A stretch of 64,000 nt of DNA from a bacterium (GCA_030431975.1 JAUIHP010000006.1:62001-126000); one strand, 5' to 3'; counted from the first letter of the stretch, positions 53,021 to 62,036 are shown. A program made the numbers and translations. The notes: generated from the sequence alone by a model not told the origin.

Positions 53021-54397
53021 TTAGAAACGCGCGTTCACGATCGGCAGCAGCTTGGCGCCCGTCGGATTGTCCCCGACATAGTTGATGAGCCCGATCTGCA
53101 CACCGCGCAGCGAGTCCGTCCAGTTGACGAGCCCGATCATGAGACCGTCGGCAACATCGACTCGGTTGTAGGCCGAAACGGCCGCACCATACATGCGCTC
53201 TGCGCGGATGTGTCCGGCGGCCATGGCCAGTCCGTCGACCCGGAGTCCACCGACGACGAGTCCACCGACGCTCCAACCGGTCAAACGACGGCCGACAACC
53301 CCACCACCAGCTACGTTCAAGCCTTTGGCTTCGTGGCTCGCGAGCAGCCCGATCCCGGCGACTTGAAGTCCTGTCAGTTGGGAGGAACCCATTCCGACTC
53401 CAGCCACGCTGATTCCGGCGATCCGCTCGTCCGAGCCGATTCCGATTCCGGCCACGTTGATTCCGTCGAGCTTGCCGTCAACGCCCATCCCGACTCCGGC
53501 AAGGTTCAGTCCCTTGGCGTCTCCGTCGACTCCAAAGCCGACTCCTGCGGCCCGGATTCCAACAGCGTCACCGTCCACACCGAACCCGGCGCCGGCCACG
53601 TGAATTCCGTTGGCGTCTCCGTCCACTCCGAAACCAAGGCCGGCGACGTGAATGCCTCGGGCGTTCCCGCCGACACCGTACCCGAGGCCGCTGACGACAA
53701 CACCGTTGGCGTCGCCTCCCACACCCAGGCCGAGTCCGGAAACGGCAAAGCCGGTCAGGTCACGATCGATTCCCATTCCGAGGCCGCTGGCGAAGATGCC
53801 CGAAGCGTCCCCATCGATGCCCATTCCCAGACCCGCAATGCCGAGTCCCTTCGCGCGACTGGATGCGAGGCCCAGACCCGCCACGGAGATTCCTTCGAGC
53901 GGACCGTCCGCGGCCAGACCCAAACCAGCCGCCTGGATTCCGCGGATCGGACCGTCGGACGCCAGGCCAAGCCCCGCCACTTGGATACCACTCATTCGCT
54001 CGGCTGCAACACCCAGTCCACCGATCATGATTCCCTGCGTGTCCCGGGCATGGATTCCGAAGCCACCGATGCCGATCCCGTCGATGGACCTCGCGGACGG
54101 CGCAATCACGCCGACGGCCAGGCCTCTCATTTGGAAGCGGCGATTGTGGCCGGGCTTCCACAAGGTGAGATTGATCCCGTCGACTTCCGACACGTACTCG
54201 TCCGACCAGTTGAGGCGTATCCCTCTGAAGTACTCCGAGTTACCGATGCTGATCCCGTAACCGTCGTAGCCCAGATCCACCGAGTTGGCGGATGACGGCG
54301 CGGCACCGAAGCCTAGAGCGAAAGCGCCGGCCAAAGCGCCCGCGGCGGAGAGCCAGCCACGGTTGCGACGATCGTTTCCGAATCCGAAACCCAACAT
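53021..54397 (-). CDS. surface solenoid protein of about twenty 16-residue repeats
   Basis: A 458-residue exported protein. Signal-like segment (LSAAGALAGAFALGFGAAPSSA, about 17-38), then a beta-rich entry region, then about 22 tandem repeats of 14-16 residues with consensus GIxVAGLGxGxDGDAx (107-450). The end (GLMIGLVNWTDSLRGVQIGLINY) resembles the LA_2272-type surface repeats of Leptospira. The regular Gly/Ile/Val spacing suggests a right-handed beta-solenoid. ATG 54397 follows AAGGGGG; a GTG/TTG further upstream is less likely. Function unknown; surface structure or barrier is plausible. Confidence 0.75.
   Translation of the reverse strand: MLGFGFGNDRRNRGWLSAAGALAGAFALGFGAAPSSANSVDLGYDGYGISIGNSEYFRGIRLNWSDEYVSEVDGINLTLWKPGHNRRFQMRGLAVGVIAPSARSIDGIGIGGFGIHARDTQGIMIGGLGVAAERMSGIQVAGLGLASDGPIRGIQAAGLGLAADGPLEGISVAGLGLASSRAKGLGIAGLGMGIDGDASGIFASGLGMGIDRDLTGFAVSGLGLGVGGDANGVVVSGLGYGVGGNARGIHVAGLGFGVDGDANGIHVAGAGFGVDGDAVGIRAAGVGFGVDGDAKGLNLAGVGMGVDGKLDGINVAGIGIGSDERIAGISVAGVGMGSSQLTGLQVAGIGLLASHEAKGLNVAGGGVVGRRLTGWSVGGLVVGGLRVDGLAMAAGHIRAERMYGAAVSAYNRVDVADGLMIGLVNWTDSLRGVQIGLINYVGDNPTGAKLLPIVNARF
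53047..54079. repeat. 48-bp tandem repeat array within the solenoid gene
   Basis: About 22 units of 45-48 bp. The middle units (53520-53760) are nearly identical at the protein level (GVDGDA-x-GIxVAG) and still similar in DNA, suggesting recent duplication. Confidence 0.8.
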
Positions 54398-54619
54398 TGA
54401 AGACACCCCCTTCTCGAGAACGACGCACACGGACGGACGGAGAGAGGAGCCGAGCCCGCGATGAAGTCTCTCGCAATCCCGAGGGACATCAGAGGCCGTC
54501 AGGCGGGGCCTCCTGGAAAAGCGAACGCGGAATCACAGCTCCTGAGGGATGTACGGGACTTGACCGTCTACGGTTGCAAACTCTGGCCGACGGCGGGTTA
54601 GAGGCGGGGTCATCAAAGA

Positions 54620-54642
54620 GCCCGAGTCGTCGCGACCCGGGC
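54620..54642 (-). terminator. gap terminator
   Basis: On the minus strand GCCCGGGTCG-CGA-CGACTCGGGC, 10-bp arms with one mismatch, followed by TCTTTGAT, 74 bp after the GAPDH stop codon. The remainder of 54398-54715 shows no gene. Confidence 0.55.
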
Positions 54643-54715
54643 CCGTCGGTTGAGTCTACCTGGTGTTCAGCAAGCGAGGATTCCGCGCCATTGTCATAGG
54701 CGCCCCGCTCGTCCA

Positions 54716-55711
54716 TCAACCGGCGATCATGCGAGAGAAGTCAGCCAGTCGGGACGAGTACCCCCACTCGTTGTCATACCAGGACACGACCTTGGCGACC
54801 TTGCCCATCAGCACGTCCGTGAGTTCGGAGTCGACGATCGAGGAGTGCGGATCCCCGAGGATGTCGCGGGAGACCAGGGCTTCGTCCGTCACCCGAAGGA
54901 TCCCGCGGAATCGATCCGACTCAGCAGCCGCGGACAAGGCGTCGTTGATGGCCCCGGCCGTTGTTTCCTTCGAAAGGTGGAAGGTCATGTCCGTGACGGA
55001 ACCATCTGGGACCGGCACGCGCATAGCGGCGCCGGACATCTTCCCGTCGAGCTCAGGAATCACGACTCCGGCTGCTGCGGCCGCGCCGGTCGAGGTTGGA
55101 ATGATCGAGGTCGCGGCGGCTCGACCACGACGGCGCTTCCGAACCGGGGTGTCCATGAGTGCCTGGCTGGAGGTGTAGGCATGCACGGTCGTGAAGACCA
55201 GCGACTCGACGCCGAAGTTCTCGTGAACCACTTTGGCGACCGGCGCCAGGCAGTTCGTCGTACAGGACGCCATGGAAACGACGTGGTGCTTCTCGGGATC
55301 GTACTGATCGGAGTTCACACCGAGGACGAACATTCCATCGGCATCTTCGGAAGGAGCGGAGATGACGACCTTGCGCGCCCCGGCTTCGAGATGACGCGCG
55401 GCCTCGACCCGCTTGCGAAAGGCTCCGGTAGCTTCGAGCACGACGTCGACGCCGAGTTCCTTCCACGGAAGCTCTTCAGGGTTTCGCGCCGAGTAGAAGT
55501 GCACCTTGTGACCGTCGACCACGAAGTTGTCTCCATCGACATCGACCTTCGGCCGGTACCAGCCGTGAACAGAGTCGTACTTCAGGAGGTACGCGAGATC
55601 GCCAAGGTCGGCGAGATCGTTCACGGCCACGATCTCCACGTCCTTCAGGTCTTGCATGATCTTGAAAACGCAGCGGCCGATGCGGCCGAATCCGTTGATG
55701 GCAACTCGCAC
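54716..55711 (-). CDS. gap: glyceraldehyde-3-phosphate dehydrogenase, type I
   Basis: A 331-residue glycolytic enzyme. Rossmann start INGFGRIGR, Asp32 at the end of strand 2 (VND) indicating NAD preference, the catalytic Cys150 in SMASCTTNCLAP, the His in TTVHAYT, and WYDNEWGYSSR at the C-terminus. It begins at GTG with GAGGAG 6 nt upstream. It is a single-gene unit. Confidence 0.97.
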   Translation of the reverse strand: MRVAINGFGRIGRCVFKIMQDLKDVEIVAVNDLADLGDLAYLLKYDSVHGWYRPKVDVDGDNFVVDGHKVHFYSARNPEELPWKELGVDVVLEATGAFRKRVEAARHLEAGARKVVISAPSEDADGMFVLGVNSDQYDPEKHHVVSMASCTTNCLAPVAKVVHENFGVESLVFTTVHAYTSSQALMDTPVRKRRRGRAAATSIIPTSTGAAAAAGVVIPELDGKMSGAAMRVPVPDGSVTDMTFHLSKETTAGAINDALSAAAESDRFRGILRVTDEALVSRDILGDPHSSIVDSELTDVLMGKVAKVVSWYDNEWGYSSRLADFSRMIAG

Positions 55712-56018
55712 GATTCACTCCTCTGGTCAGTTGGTCGGTCAGACGTAGGGCGGTCAGACCGTCGGCCTCAAAAAGTCCCCTCAGCTCTTCGCCGGGAGTC
55801 CTTGCAAGCTATCGGTCGAATCGGAGAAGAACGAAGACCGGATTTCTACGTACCGGAATCAAACTCGGGGATTTGTCGTCCCAGTCGAAGCATCGAAGAG
55901 GTCCGTTATCCCTGGATCCGTCGAATGCCTGATTCTCTCCGTTCGCCCATTCCTTTGTAACAGGCTAACCGAAGTTCTTCTCGCGTTTCCTTTTCTGAGG
56001 ATCTGACAGGAGGAGGGG
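55712..56018. other. upstream region of gap
   Basis: It contains a direct repeat GGTCAGAC (about 55735 and 55753) near the gap start and a 14-codon minus-strand frame (55906-55950) after AAAGGA that might be a leader peptide but has no attenuator-like structure. No other gene. Confidence 0.35.
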
Positions 56019-56228
56019 TTATCCGAGAGGCGGGTTGGTGAGGCTTCCGAGAAGGAGAATGACGCCGAGAAGGAAGAGGGTGACCCAGGCGAGGCCAAGG
56101 CCGGCCGCGCGGGCCGTCTGTCGGAGAGAGGGTCGCTCGGACGGACGAAACCGGTAATCCGAGCCCCCGAGGCGACTATAAGGAAGGGGATTCAGGATTG
56201 GAGCCGGGGAGTAGCCTGCATATCTCAT
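56019..56228 (-). CDS. small single-pass membrane protein
   Basis: A 69-residue protein with a Pro/Tyr/Arg-rich N-terminal half and one strong hydrophobic helix (GLGLAWVTLFLLGVILLLGSL) before a short tail. The basic stretch RPSERPSLRQTAR precedes the helix, giving N-in topology. It starts at ATG 56228 with a weak AGAAAG site. I recognise no family. It could be co-transcribed with gap but 300 bp separate them. Confidence 0.4.
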   Translation of the reverse strand: MRYAGYSPAPILNPLPYSRLGGSDYRFRPSERPSLRQTARAAGLGLAWVTLFLLGVILLLGSLTNPPLG

Positions 56229-56488
56229 TCTGCTTTCTACCTTTCCGAGCTCTTCGGCTCTTTCCGGGGCGGTGACCGCCACCGGGCTCCATCTTCGTGG
56301 CCGGATGCGGCAGTCGTTCCTATGCGGGACTACCGGCGAGTTCGACGACGATTCACGCAGAAAGACCGGACTGTGTCGGAAGGCCTGGTTCCCTCATACT
56401 TGCGGCGCGCCGCAACCAGGCAGACATCGGCAGATCGGTCCGCCGTCCGTGATCAACGAACACAGGGTCGAACAAGGAGAATCTCAGG

Positions 56489-58177
56489 ATGCATACCCAC
56501 TCTGTCCGCTCCACAAATGACACCACTCGAAGAAACGGGCTTTTCGTCGACAGGGGACTCGTCGGCATCGGACTCGTCGGCATCGGACTATTCGGCGCGC
56601 TCGTCGCCGGCACCGCGCAGGCTCAATGGACGGGGCAACAGGCGGATCAGCAAATCGGTTTCGACGATGACGAGTACAGCTACGGCGTTCAGCTGATCGT
56701 CGACGAACCTACCCTGACTCTCCACGCGTTTTGGCAGGAGGACAGTCCGACCGATCGCGAGATTCTCTACGGAGTGTCGACGGACGGTGGCGTGGTTTGG
56801 TCGAGCGCCAACGCCGACCGTGTCATCAGTTTCCCGGACGGAAACGACAGTTATCAGGAAGTGGCCGCGGCCATCGGAATCGACGGCACCCTACTCGTTG
56901 CCTGGAGCGAGGACCTCAACGCCACGCGCGAGGTTCACTACGGAGTTTCGTTCGACGGCGGAGCCACTTTCGACAGTGAAACGCAGGACCTTGTCCTCAG
57001 CGACCCGGCGACTGCGGTCAACACACTCATCCCGAGCGTCGCCATCGACACCGAAGGAAACATGCATGCGGTGTGGGGTCAGTCCAATGGAAACACCGCG
57101 GAGGTGCACTACTCCAGGTCGACCGATGACGGAGCGACCTGGAGTGGAACGAGCGGCGACCGTTACATCAGCTTCGACGATGGAAACGGCGCCATTGATC
57201 CCAAGATTGTCGTCGGTGACGAGGACCGGCTCATCGTCATCTGGAAGGAGAACGTCGACGGCGGCGGACGTTCCCTTCATGTCGGCATCTCTGACGACGG
57301 CGGGGACACCTGGACGTCGGAAACGGCCGATCGGGAGATTTCGCAGCCCGTCAATCTGATGACGGCCATCGACGTCGCCGGCCCGACCTTCGAAACCGGA
57401 GGCGCTGATGTTTATGCTGTGTATGGCGGAAGTTTCGATGAGTCCAGTCCGTTCCACTACGAGACCTATGTGACCTCGAGCGATGACAACGGCGACACCT
57501 GGACCGGTGAGTCCGCAACGATCGCGGTTTCCTTCGACGAGGATCACACCCGGAGCGCAAGCAATTGCGATGTCTACCAAAGCTGCCTCGGCCCCGTCGT
57601 GGCCTGGAACGAAGAGGAAGACGTAGCCGAAACTTCGGAGATTCACTTCTCCAGGTTCACCGGTAGCGGATGGACCGGAGCCACCGAAGACATCGTCATC
57701 AGCTTTCCGGACGGTGAGAACGGATACCGTCCGTCGATCGCCAGCTTTCCGGCAATGGTTATCCTTCCGGGCGGAGGAACGGCCGAGAACGGACTCTTCG
57801 TCGCGTGGACGGAGTTCTCCGGAAGCAGCACCGACAACTACGACGTTCACCTGTCCGCACATCCGTCCTGCGCGGTGGTCTCTGTTGAATCCGAGATCCC
57901 GGCTTCGAGCCTGACAATGACAGCCGGCCCAAACCCGGCATACGGCGCCGTTCGCTTCGATCTGGCCGCGCCCTCGAATCATGGTGGCGTTCTGCAGTTC
58001 GAAGTCTTCGACAGCAGCGGACGACGGCACTCCGTGTCGAACATCGTTCGTGAAGGTGACGTGCCCTTTTCGTGGGAATGGCAGGCTGGTGAGACGGATT
58101 CGCGCGGTGTCTACTACGCACGCGCTCGAATCGGTGGCGAGGTCGTGACGAAGACGATCGTCATTGCGGATCGATAG
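56489..58177 (+). CDS. secreted sialidase-like BNR protein with FlgD-like tail
   Basis: A 562-residue exported protein. The signal region contains a 15-bp tandem duplication (GLVGIGLVGIGLFGALVAGTAQAQ). The body is a sialidase-like propeller of BNR blades (GVSTDGGVVWSS, SFDGGATFDSE, RSTDDGATWSG, DDGGDTWTSE) and the last 80 residues are a FlgD-like domain (FEVFDSSGRRHSV...DSRGVYYARARIGGEVVTKTIVI). AGGAG lies 9 nt before the ATG. Sialidase catalytic residues (FRIP, Arg triad) were not found, so enzyme activity is doubtful. The 260 bp upstream contain no gene. Confidence 0.8.
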   Translation: MHTHSVRSTNDTTRRNGLFVDRGLVGIGLVGIGLFGALVAGTAQAQWTGQQADQQIGFDDDEYSYGVQLIVDEPTLTLHAFWQEDSPTDREILYGVSTDGGVVWSSANADRVISFPDGNDSYQEVAAAIGIDGTLLVAWSEDLNATREVHYGVSFDGGATFDSETQDLVLSDPATAVNTLIPSVAIDTEGNMHAVWGQSNGNTAEVHYSRSTDDGATWSGTSGDRYISFDDGNGAIDPKIVVGDEDRLIVIWKENVDGGGRSLHVGISDDGGDTWTSETADREISQPVNLMTAIDVAGPTFETGGADVYAVYGGSFDESSPFHYETYVTSSDDNGDTWTGESATIAVSFDEDHTRSASNCDVYQSCLGPVVAWNEEEDVAETSEIHFSRFTGSGWTGATEDIVISFPDGENGYRPSIASFPAMVILPGGGTAENGLFVAWTEFSGSSTDNYDVHLSAHPSCAVVSVESEIPASSLTMTAGPNPAYGAVRFDLAAPSNHGGVLQFEVFDSSGRRHSVSNIVREGDVPFSWEWQAGETDSRGVYYARARIGGEVVTKTIVIADR

Positions 58178-58207
58178 CCGGATCTTCGGATAGATAGCCG
58201 GATCTAT

Positions 58208-58259
58208 TCATGAACGTCTATTGCGGCGGAGCGTCTGCCCGCCGCTACGACCTTCATGA
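58208..58259. terminator. large bidirectional stem-loop
   Basis: Outer arms TCATGAA/TTCATGA and inner arms GCGGCGG/CCGCCGC form a nested stem-loop between two convergent genes; it overlaps the methyltransferase stop. Confidence 0.65.
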
Positions 58260-58964
58260 TTGGATTGACTCCGAACGGACTCCGTCTCCGTAGACAAAGA
58301 ACCGGTCGGTTGCATGCAAGTCCGTTTGCCATCCGATGGGCTCCAACCGCTTCGCAAGATCCTCCGGAGTGTAGAACACTTTGACGATCTCGAAACTGCG
58401 TCCGTCGTTCAGCCGCCGCTCCTGCACGTCCGAATCGCGATCGCGAAGTTCGTGGTCGCGAGCGGTCGACTCTTGCGCATAGAGCGAGTCGACGAGGAAG
58501 AACCGCCCACCGGGATTGAGCGACCGTTCGACGAGGGTGAAGAACTCCTCGACTCGCTCTCGTGGAACGTGCGAGAGCCAGAACCCAAAGAAGACCGCAT
58601 CGAAACGTTGCGGTGGTTCCCAATCGAACAGATCAGCCTCGATCCGGTCCACTCGGGGGTTGGGCACCTTGGCTCGATGGACGTCGAGCATGGCCGACGA
58701 TCCGTCGACCACGGTCACGGAGTCGAACTGCTCCAACAGTTGTGGAGTCCAGTTCCCGGTCCCCGCGGCGAACTCCACGACGGCCGAGCCATGTAGCCGT
58801 TCCCGGATTCGCGACCGGACCTGGTCGACCTCGTCGAACCAGGCCTGGGTGGCTTCGGGTCCCCGGTCGTACCGCCCCTTGCGCAGAAACCACTCGTCGT
58901 ACTCCCTTGCCCTAGCCTCATAGTAGGCCAATTGTTGTGTGAGATCCGGACCTCGATGCACCAT
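58254..58964 (-). CDS. class I SAM-dependent methyltransferase
   Basis: A 236-residue enzyme. Motif I is VVEFAAGTGNWTPQLL (about 56-71), strand 2 ends VVDGSSAML, strand 4 reads FDAVFFGFWLSHVP and the post-motif is LNPGGRFFLVDSL. These resemble the UbiE/methyltransferase_12 group. The start at 58964 follows AAAGGAG. The N-terminal ARAREYDEWFLRKGRYDRG occurs in this subfamily. Substrate unknown. Confidence 0.85.
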   Translation of the reverse strand: MVHRGPDLTQQLAYYEARAREYDEWFLRKGRYDRGPEATQAWFDEVDQVRSRIRERLHGSAVVEFAAGTGNWTPQLLEQFDSVTVVDGSSAMLDVHRAKVPNPRVDRIEADLFDWEPPQRFDAVFFGFWLSHVPRERVEEFFTLVERSLNPGGRFFLVDSLYAQESTARDHELRDRDSDVQERRLNDGRSFEIVKVFYTPEDLAKRLEPIGWQTDLHATDRFFVYGDGVRSESIQS

Positions 58965-59271
58965 GCCTGGTCTCCTTTCCCACGGACTTATCCACAAACG
59001 GTTCTCGTCGGATGGAAAGCTCAAGTGACGCCAAGGGACTGTCGGACAAGACACTACGTCAACTCGCCTTCACACGGTTGACCTCAGTTGCCAGTTTTCG
59101 CCCGGCGTTCCCCACATCGGGTGGCCAGATCGGGGCGGAAGGTTTTGCCGGGCAAATGCTTACGTTAAAAATCGATGTTTCGGGATCCAAGGACACAAAC
59201 TCGGCGGCGGCCCCAGTCGGCCCGAAGTCTGAAATCCCGGGGACCTGACCCAACGAAAATCCATCATCTCG
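58965..59271. other. divergent region upstream of the BlaI-type operon
   Basis: No gene is seen. The stretch up to 59271 has no clear repeats; all recognisable signals lie in 59272-59319. Confidence 0.5.
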
Positions 59272-59319
59272 TTGACAACCTGTGACAGTTGTCGCACTAT
59301 GAATGCGACATGTGTCGCA
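59272..59319 (+). promoter_or_regulatory. BlaI-type promoter with two operators
   Basis: TTGACA (59272-59277), 17 bases, CACTAT (59295-59300). One operator, TGTGACAGTTGTCGCA (59281-59296), fills the spacer; the second, TGCGACATGTGTCGCA (59304-59319, perfect 7-bp arms), covers the start region. The two sites are near-identical in sequence and lie about 23 bp apart, so two dimers could bind side by side, as BlaI/MecI repressors do. Confidence 0.75.
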
Positions 59320-59380
59320 TATCTGCCGAACCTGGGGACAGGTGGCAATCTGAGCTCCCTCCCTGGAGAAAGGAAAATCG

Positions 59381-59785
59381 ATGGCGCTTCCCGACCTTAG
59401 CCGCTTCGAGCTTCAATGCCTGCGTCAGCTCTGGCAGCTGCGTGAGGGCTCGGTCCGGGAAGTCCACGCAGCTTTGGACGAGGCTCCGAGTTACTCGACC
59501 GTGCGAAAGATCATCGAGCGCCTGGAGGAGAAGGGCGCGGTCGAACGCGTCCGCCTGGACGGGAAGGCCTGGATCTACCGATCGAAGGTTTCCGCCGGCC
59601 GAATGATCCACAAAGAGATTCGTCGCTTTCTCGACACGCTTTTCGACGGTTCTGCAGGAAGCCTGGTCGCGCACCTCGCCGACATGGATGCCGTGAGTCT
59701 CGACGACCTTCGCCACGCCGAAGAGCGCCTCGAAGAGGAAGGCGCATCCAAGAAAACCAAAGCGAAAGAGAAACAGGATGACTAG
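59381..59785 (+). CDS. BlaI/MecI/CopY-family transcriptional repressor
   Basis: A 134-residue winged-helix repressor (SRFELQCLRQLWQLREGSVREVHAAL, PSYSTVRKIIERLEEKGAVER...AWIYRSKVS) followed by a dimerisation helix and a Lys/Glu-rich tail. It is co-transcribed with the M56 peptidase, whose ATG overlaps its stop by 8 bp. It should bind the two palindromes upstream, repress its own operon, and be inactivated by the neighbouring peptidase. No beta-lactamase lies nearby. Confidence 0.9.
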   Translation: MALPDLSRFELQCLRQLWQLREGSVREVHAALDEAPSYSTVRKIIERLEEKGAVERVRLDGKAWIYRSKVSAGRMIHKEIRRFLDTLFDGSAGSLVAHLADMDAVSLDDLRHAEERLEEEGASKKTKAKEKQDD

Positions 59786-61241
59786 CGAAGCTGCGTCTGG
59801 CGAAGCCATGACCAACGCGTCGGACCCAAACCTTGCCGCAACGCTCGAACGCGTTTGGGAGCAGCTTTCCGCACTTCCCTTTTCCGAATTATGGGGACAG
59901 ACCGCGACGCACCTCTGGCAGTCCGCGCTCTTCATAGGTGTTGTCTATCTGCTGGCGACGACGATGCGCCGAGCCCCGGCCGCACTCCGGCATCAGCTCT
60001 GGACACTGGCACTGCTCAAGCTCTTCCTACCGGTCTCCTTGTTTTCGGGTTGGGCGCTCGGCCTCAGGGGGAAAGTGTTCGGCGCTGCGGGCGTCGCAGA
60101 GGGTTCCGGTTGGACGGATGGTCTGACGACGGTCCTGGATCCGATGTCACTCGTCAGCGCCGATGCCTCATCGTCCCACTCGGGATGGATCGTCGTCACC
60201 GCGCTCTGGTTGCTTGCTGCCGGTTCCATTCTCGGATGGACGCACCTTCGTTCCCGCACCCCACGAAAAGTCGGGATGGACGCGCTCACATCCACAGACC
60301 GCGAGAGGCTCTCGACGCTTGTCGCTGAGGCCGGCCTCGATCTCAGGCGCATCGTCCTGAGCCCGGATTCGGTGATGCCCTCTGTTCGCGGTGTGTTTCG
60401 TCCGCGAGTTTGGATTCCGTTGTCTCTCTTCAGCGCATTGGACGATCGCCACTTCAAAGCCGTCCTTGCCCACGAAGCCGCGCACGTCCGGCGCCGCGAG
60501 CCGCTTCGTCTATGGATTCAAAGCGTCGCTCTCGCTTTCTTTTTCTTTTTCCCTCCGCTTTGGTTGGTTCTCAGGCGACTACACGCTACGGCGGAAGTTG
60601 CCTGCGACGAAGCCACCATCGCGAAGGGTGTCGAGCCACGCGATTTGGCCCGGGCTCTGGCCCGGACTCTCCGCCTTGGTCTGAGCTGTCCGGCTCCGGC
60701 TGCTGCGTTCGGCTCACGCCGGAGGTCGCTCTTGGTTGAGCGGCTCGAACGACTGCAACGACACAGGAGGAGTGAATCCATGCGTCATCATCGACTGGCT
60801 TTGATCCTGGCGGGGGCCGCGCTCGTCGCGACCTTCTTCTTCCCCGAAGCGCACGCGGAGAAGAGCCCGAAGGCGGACGCCATCGGGGCTCTCAATGGAA
60901 ACAGCAAGAGTGTGAGCGAAGAGAGTGTCGCGGAGTCGGAGAAGACCTACCCGCGACCGATTCCAGAGAGCATGACCCCGCCGGTCTATCCGAAGGACCT
61001 CGAAGACGCTCGGGTCGAGGGCAAGGTTCTTCTGAAGGTTGCGATCGACGAGAGCGGCCGCGTCACGGGAACGGAAGAGCTTCAGGGAATCGACGGTTAC
61101 CCGCAGTTCACGGAGTCGGCGCAGACGGCTGTTTTGACCTGGCGGTTCGAACCCGCGACCGAGGGCGGCGAAGCGGTCAGTTCCGCGGTGGTCCTGCCCG
61201 TTCTATTCAAGCCGAGCGAGGAAGCAAAGAAGCAGGGGTAG
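59778..61241 (+). CDS. M56-family (BlaR1-like) membrane metallopeptidase with C-terminal TonB domain
   Basis: A 487-residue inner-membrane protein. Four helices surround a zinc-peptidase domain with HEAAH (232-236) and CDEA further down (about 274), the BlaR1/MecR1 type that cleaves BlaI repressors. After a last helix (ALILAGAALVATFFF, about 336-350) a periplasmic TonB C-terminal domain follows (PESMTPPVYPKDLEDARVEGKVLLKVAIDESGRV..., about 395-480) in place of a penicillin-binding sensor. The fusion is known from FCB-group genomes; the signal is unknown. Confidence 0.9.
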   Translation: MTSEAASGEAMTNASDPNLAATLERVWEQLSALPFSELWGQTATHLWQSALFIGVVYLLATTMRRAPAALRHQLWTLALLKLFLPVSLFSGWALGLRGKVFGAAGVAEGSGWTDGLTTVLDPMSLVSADASSSHSGWIVVTALWLLAAGSILGWTHLRSRTPRKVGMDALTSTDRERLSTLVAEAGLDLRRIVLSPDSVMPSVRGVFRPRVWIPLSLFSALDDRHFKAVLAHEAAHVRRREPLRLWIQSVALAFFFFFPPLWLVLRRLHATAEVACDEATIAKGVEPRDLARALARTLRLGLSCPAPAAAFGSRRRSLLVERLERLQRHRRSESMRHHRLALILAGAALVATFFFPEAHAEKSPKADAIGALNGNSKSVSEESVAESEKTYPRPIPESMTPPVYPKDLEDARVEGKVLLKVAIDESGRVTGTEELQGIDGYPQFTESAQTAVLTWRFEPATEGGEAVSSAVVLPVLFKPSEEAKKQG

Positions 61242-61345
61242 CCAGAGCCTACCCTAGAGATCATGAAGGTCCACGGCGGTGACGAGTCCATTCACAGCTG
61301 CGACCTTTGTGGAACAGGACGGGCTGCACGATCGAATGGACCAGG

Positions 61346-61373
61346 AGAGGGTTGGCCGCAGGGCCGACCCTCT
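61346..61373. terminator. stem-loop between convergent genes
   Basis: AGAGGGTTGGCC and GGCCGACCCTCT form a 12-bp stem with one G-T wobble and a 4-base loop, between the M56 gene and the convergent DUF1579-like gene. Confidence 0.65.
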
Positions 61374-61394
61374 TCCATTCGTAAATGGCCAGAG

Positions 61395-62036
61395 TTACGT
61401 GTTCCGTCGTTCGTAGTGAATCTGCCAACGCGTCAGCCAAGTCTCTCCACCGTCCGTCGAGACTTCCCAATCCCAGTCGAAGGATGAGTCTTTGATGTTG
61501 AAGAAGACCATTCGCTGCTTCACGTTCTTGCCGCCAACGACCGCGTCGCGACCCAAGATCATGCGGTCACCTTCCATGCCGCCGGTGAAATCCAGATAGC
61601 CGCCGGAGTCGTCGACCCAGGTTTGCTTCCAGACACCGGCGTTCGCGTCATAGACGGATAGCGACCGACCGTGGAAGGGCAGTTCGGGCGCGGCGAAGTT
61701 CTCTTCGACGACGCACCCGCCGAGTTCCGACGTGATCGTGTTCCGTCCCTTTCCGGCGCTGATTCCGGCCCCGTCCGGCCAGGTCAGATCCCACTCCCCG
61801 ATCCAAAAGTCGAACTGACTCGACTCCGGAGAGGAACAGGGAGCGGGCGGCGCATTCGTATCCGCGCCCGCTGCGTCCTGCGAGCCTTCGGCGAACGCCG
61901 ACGGTCCACTGCATAGAAAGACGAGCGAGGAAAGCCCGGCGAAGAGGGCGCTCCGCCCAAAGGCCAAGTGGGAAAGCCGACCTTGGGAGTCGCCCCAACT
62001 CGACCCCAAGCTCGACGACATTGTTGCTGAGTACAT
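61395..62036 (-). CDS. secreted DUF1579-like protein
   Basis: A 213-residue exported protein. The hydrophobic signal is SALFAGLSSLVFLCSGPSAFAEG (about 29-51). The mature part is beta-rich with the family-like opening SQFDFWIGEWDLTW and later WVDDSGGYLDFTGGMEGDRMIL and WEVSTDGGETWLTRWQIHYER. Proteins of this type appear as small lipocalin-like barrels; no activity is established. I chose ATG 62036 (AGGAAGG upstream) over the first in-frame start. Confidence 0.65.
   Translation of the reverse strand: MYSATMSSSLGSSWGDSQGRLSHLAFGRSALFAGLSSLVFLCSGPSAFAEGSQDAAGADTNAPPAPCSSPESSQFDFWIGEWDLTWPDGAGISAGKGRNTITSELGGCVVEENFAAPELPFHGRSLSVYDANAGVWKQTWVDDSGGYLDFTGGMEGDRMILGRDAVVGGKNVKQRMVFFNIKDSSFDWDWEVSTDGGETWLTRWQIHYERRNT

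Noticed and set aside
52991-54295. 434-codon plus-strand frame opposite the repeat solenoid gene
   Set aside because: It merely mirrors the 48-bp repeat on the other strand (Asp/Ser/Val-rich) and has no signal peptide.
55906-55950. 14-residue leader peptide upstream of gap
   Set aside because: It has a ribosome-site-like AAAGGA but no regulatory codon run or attenuator; chance is likely.
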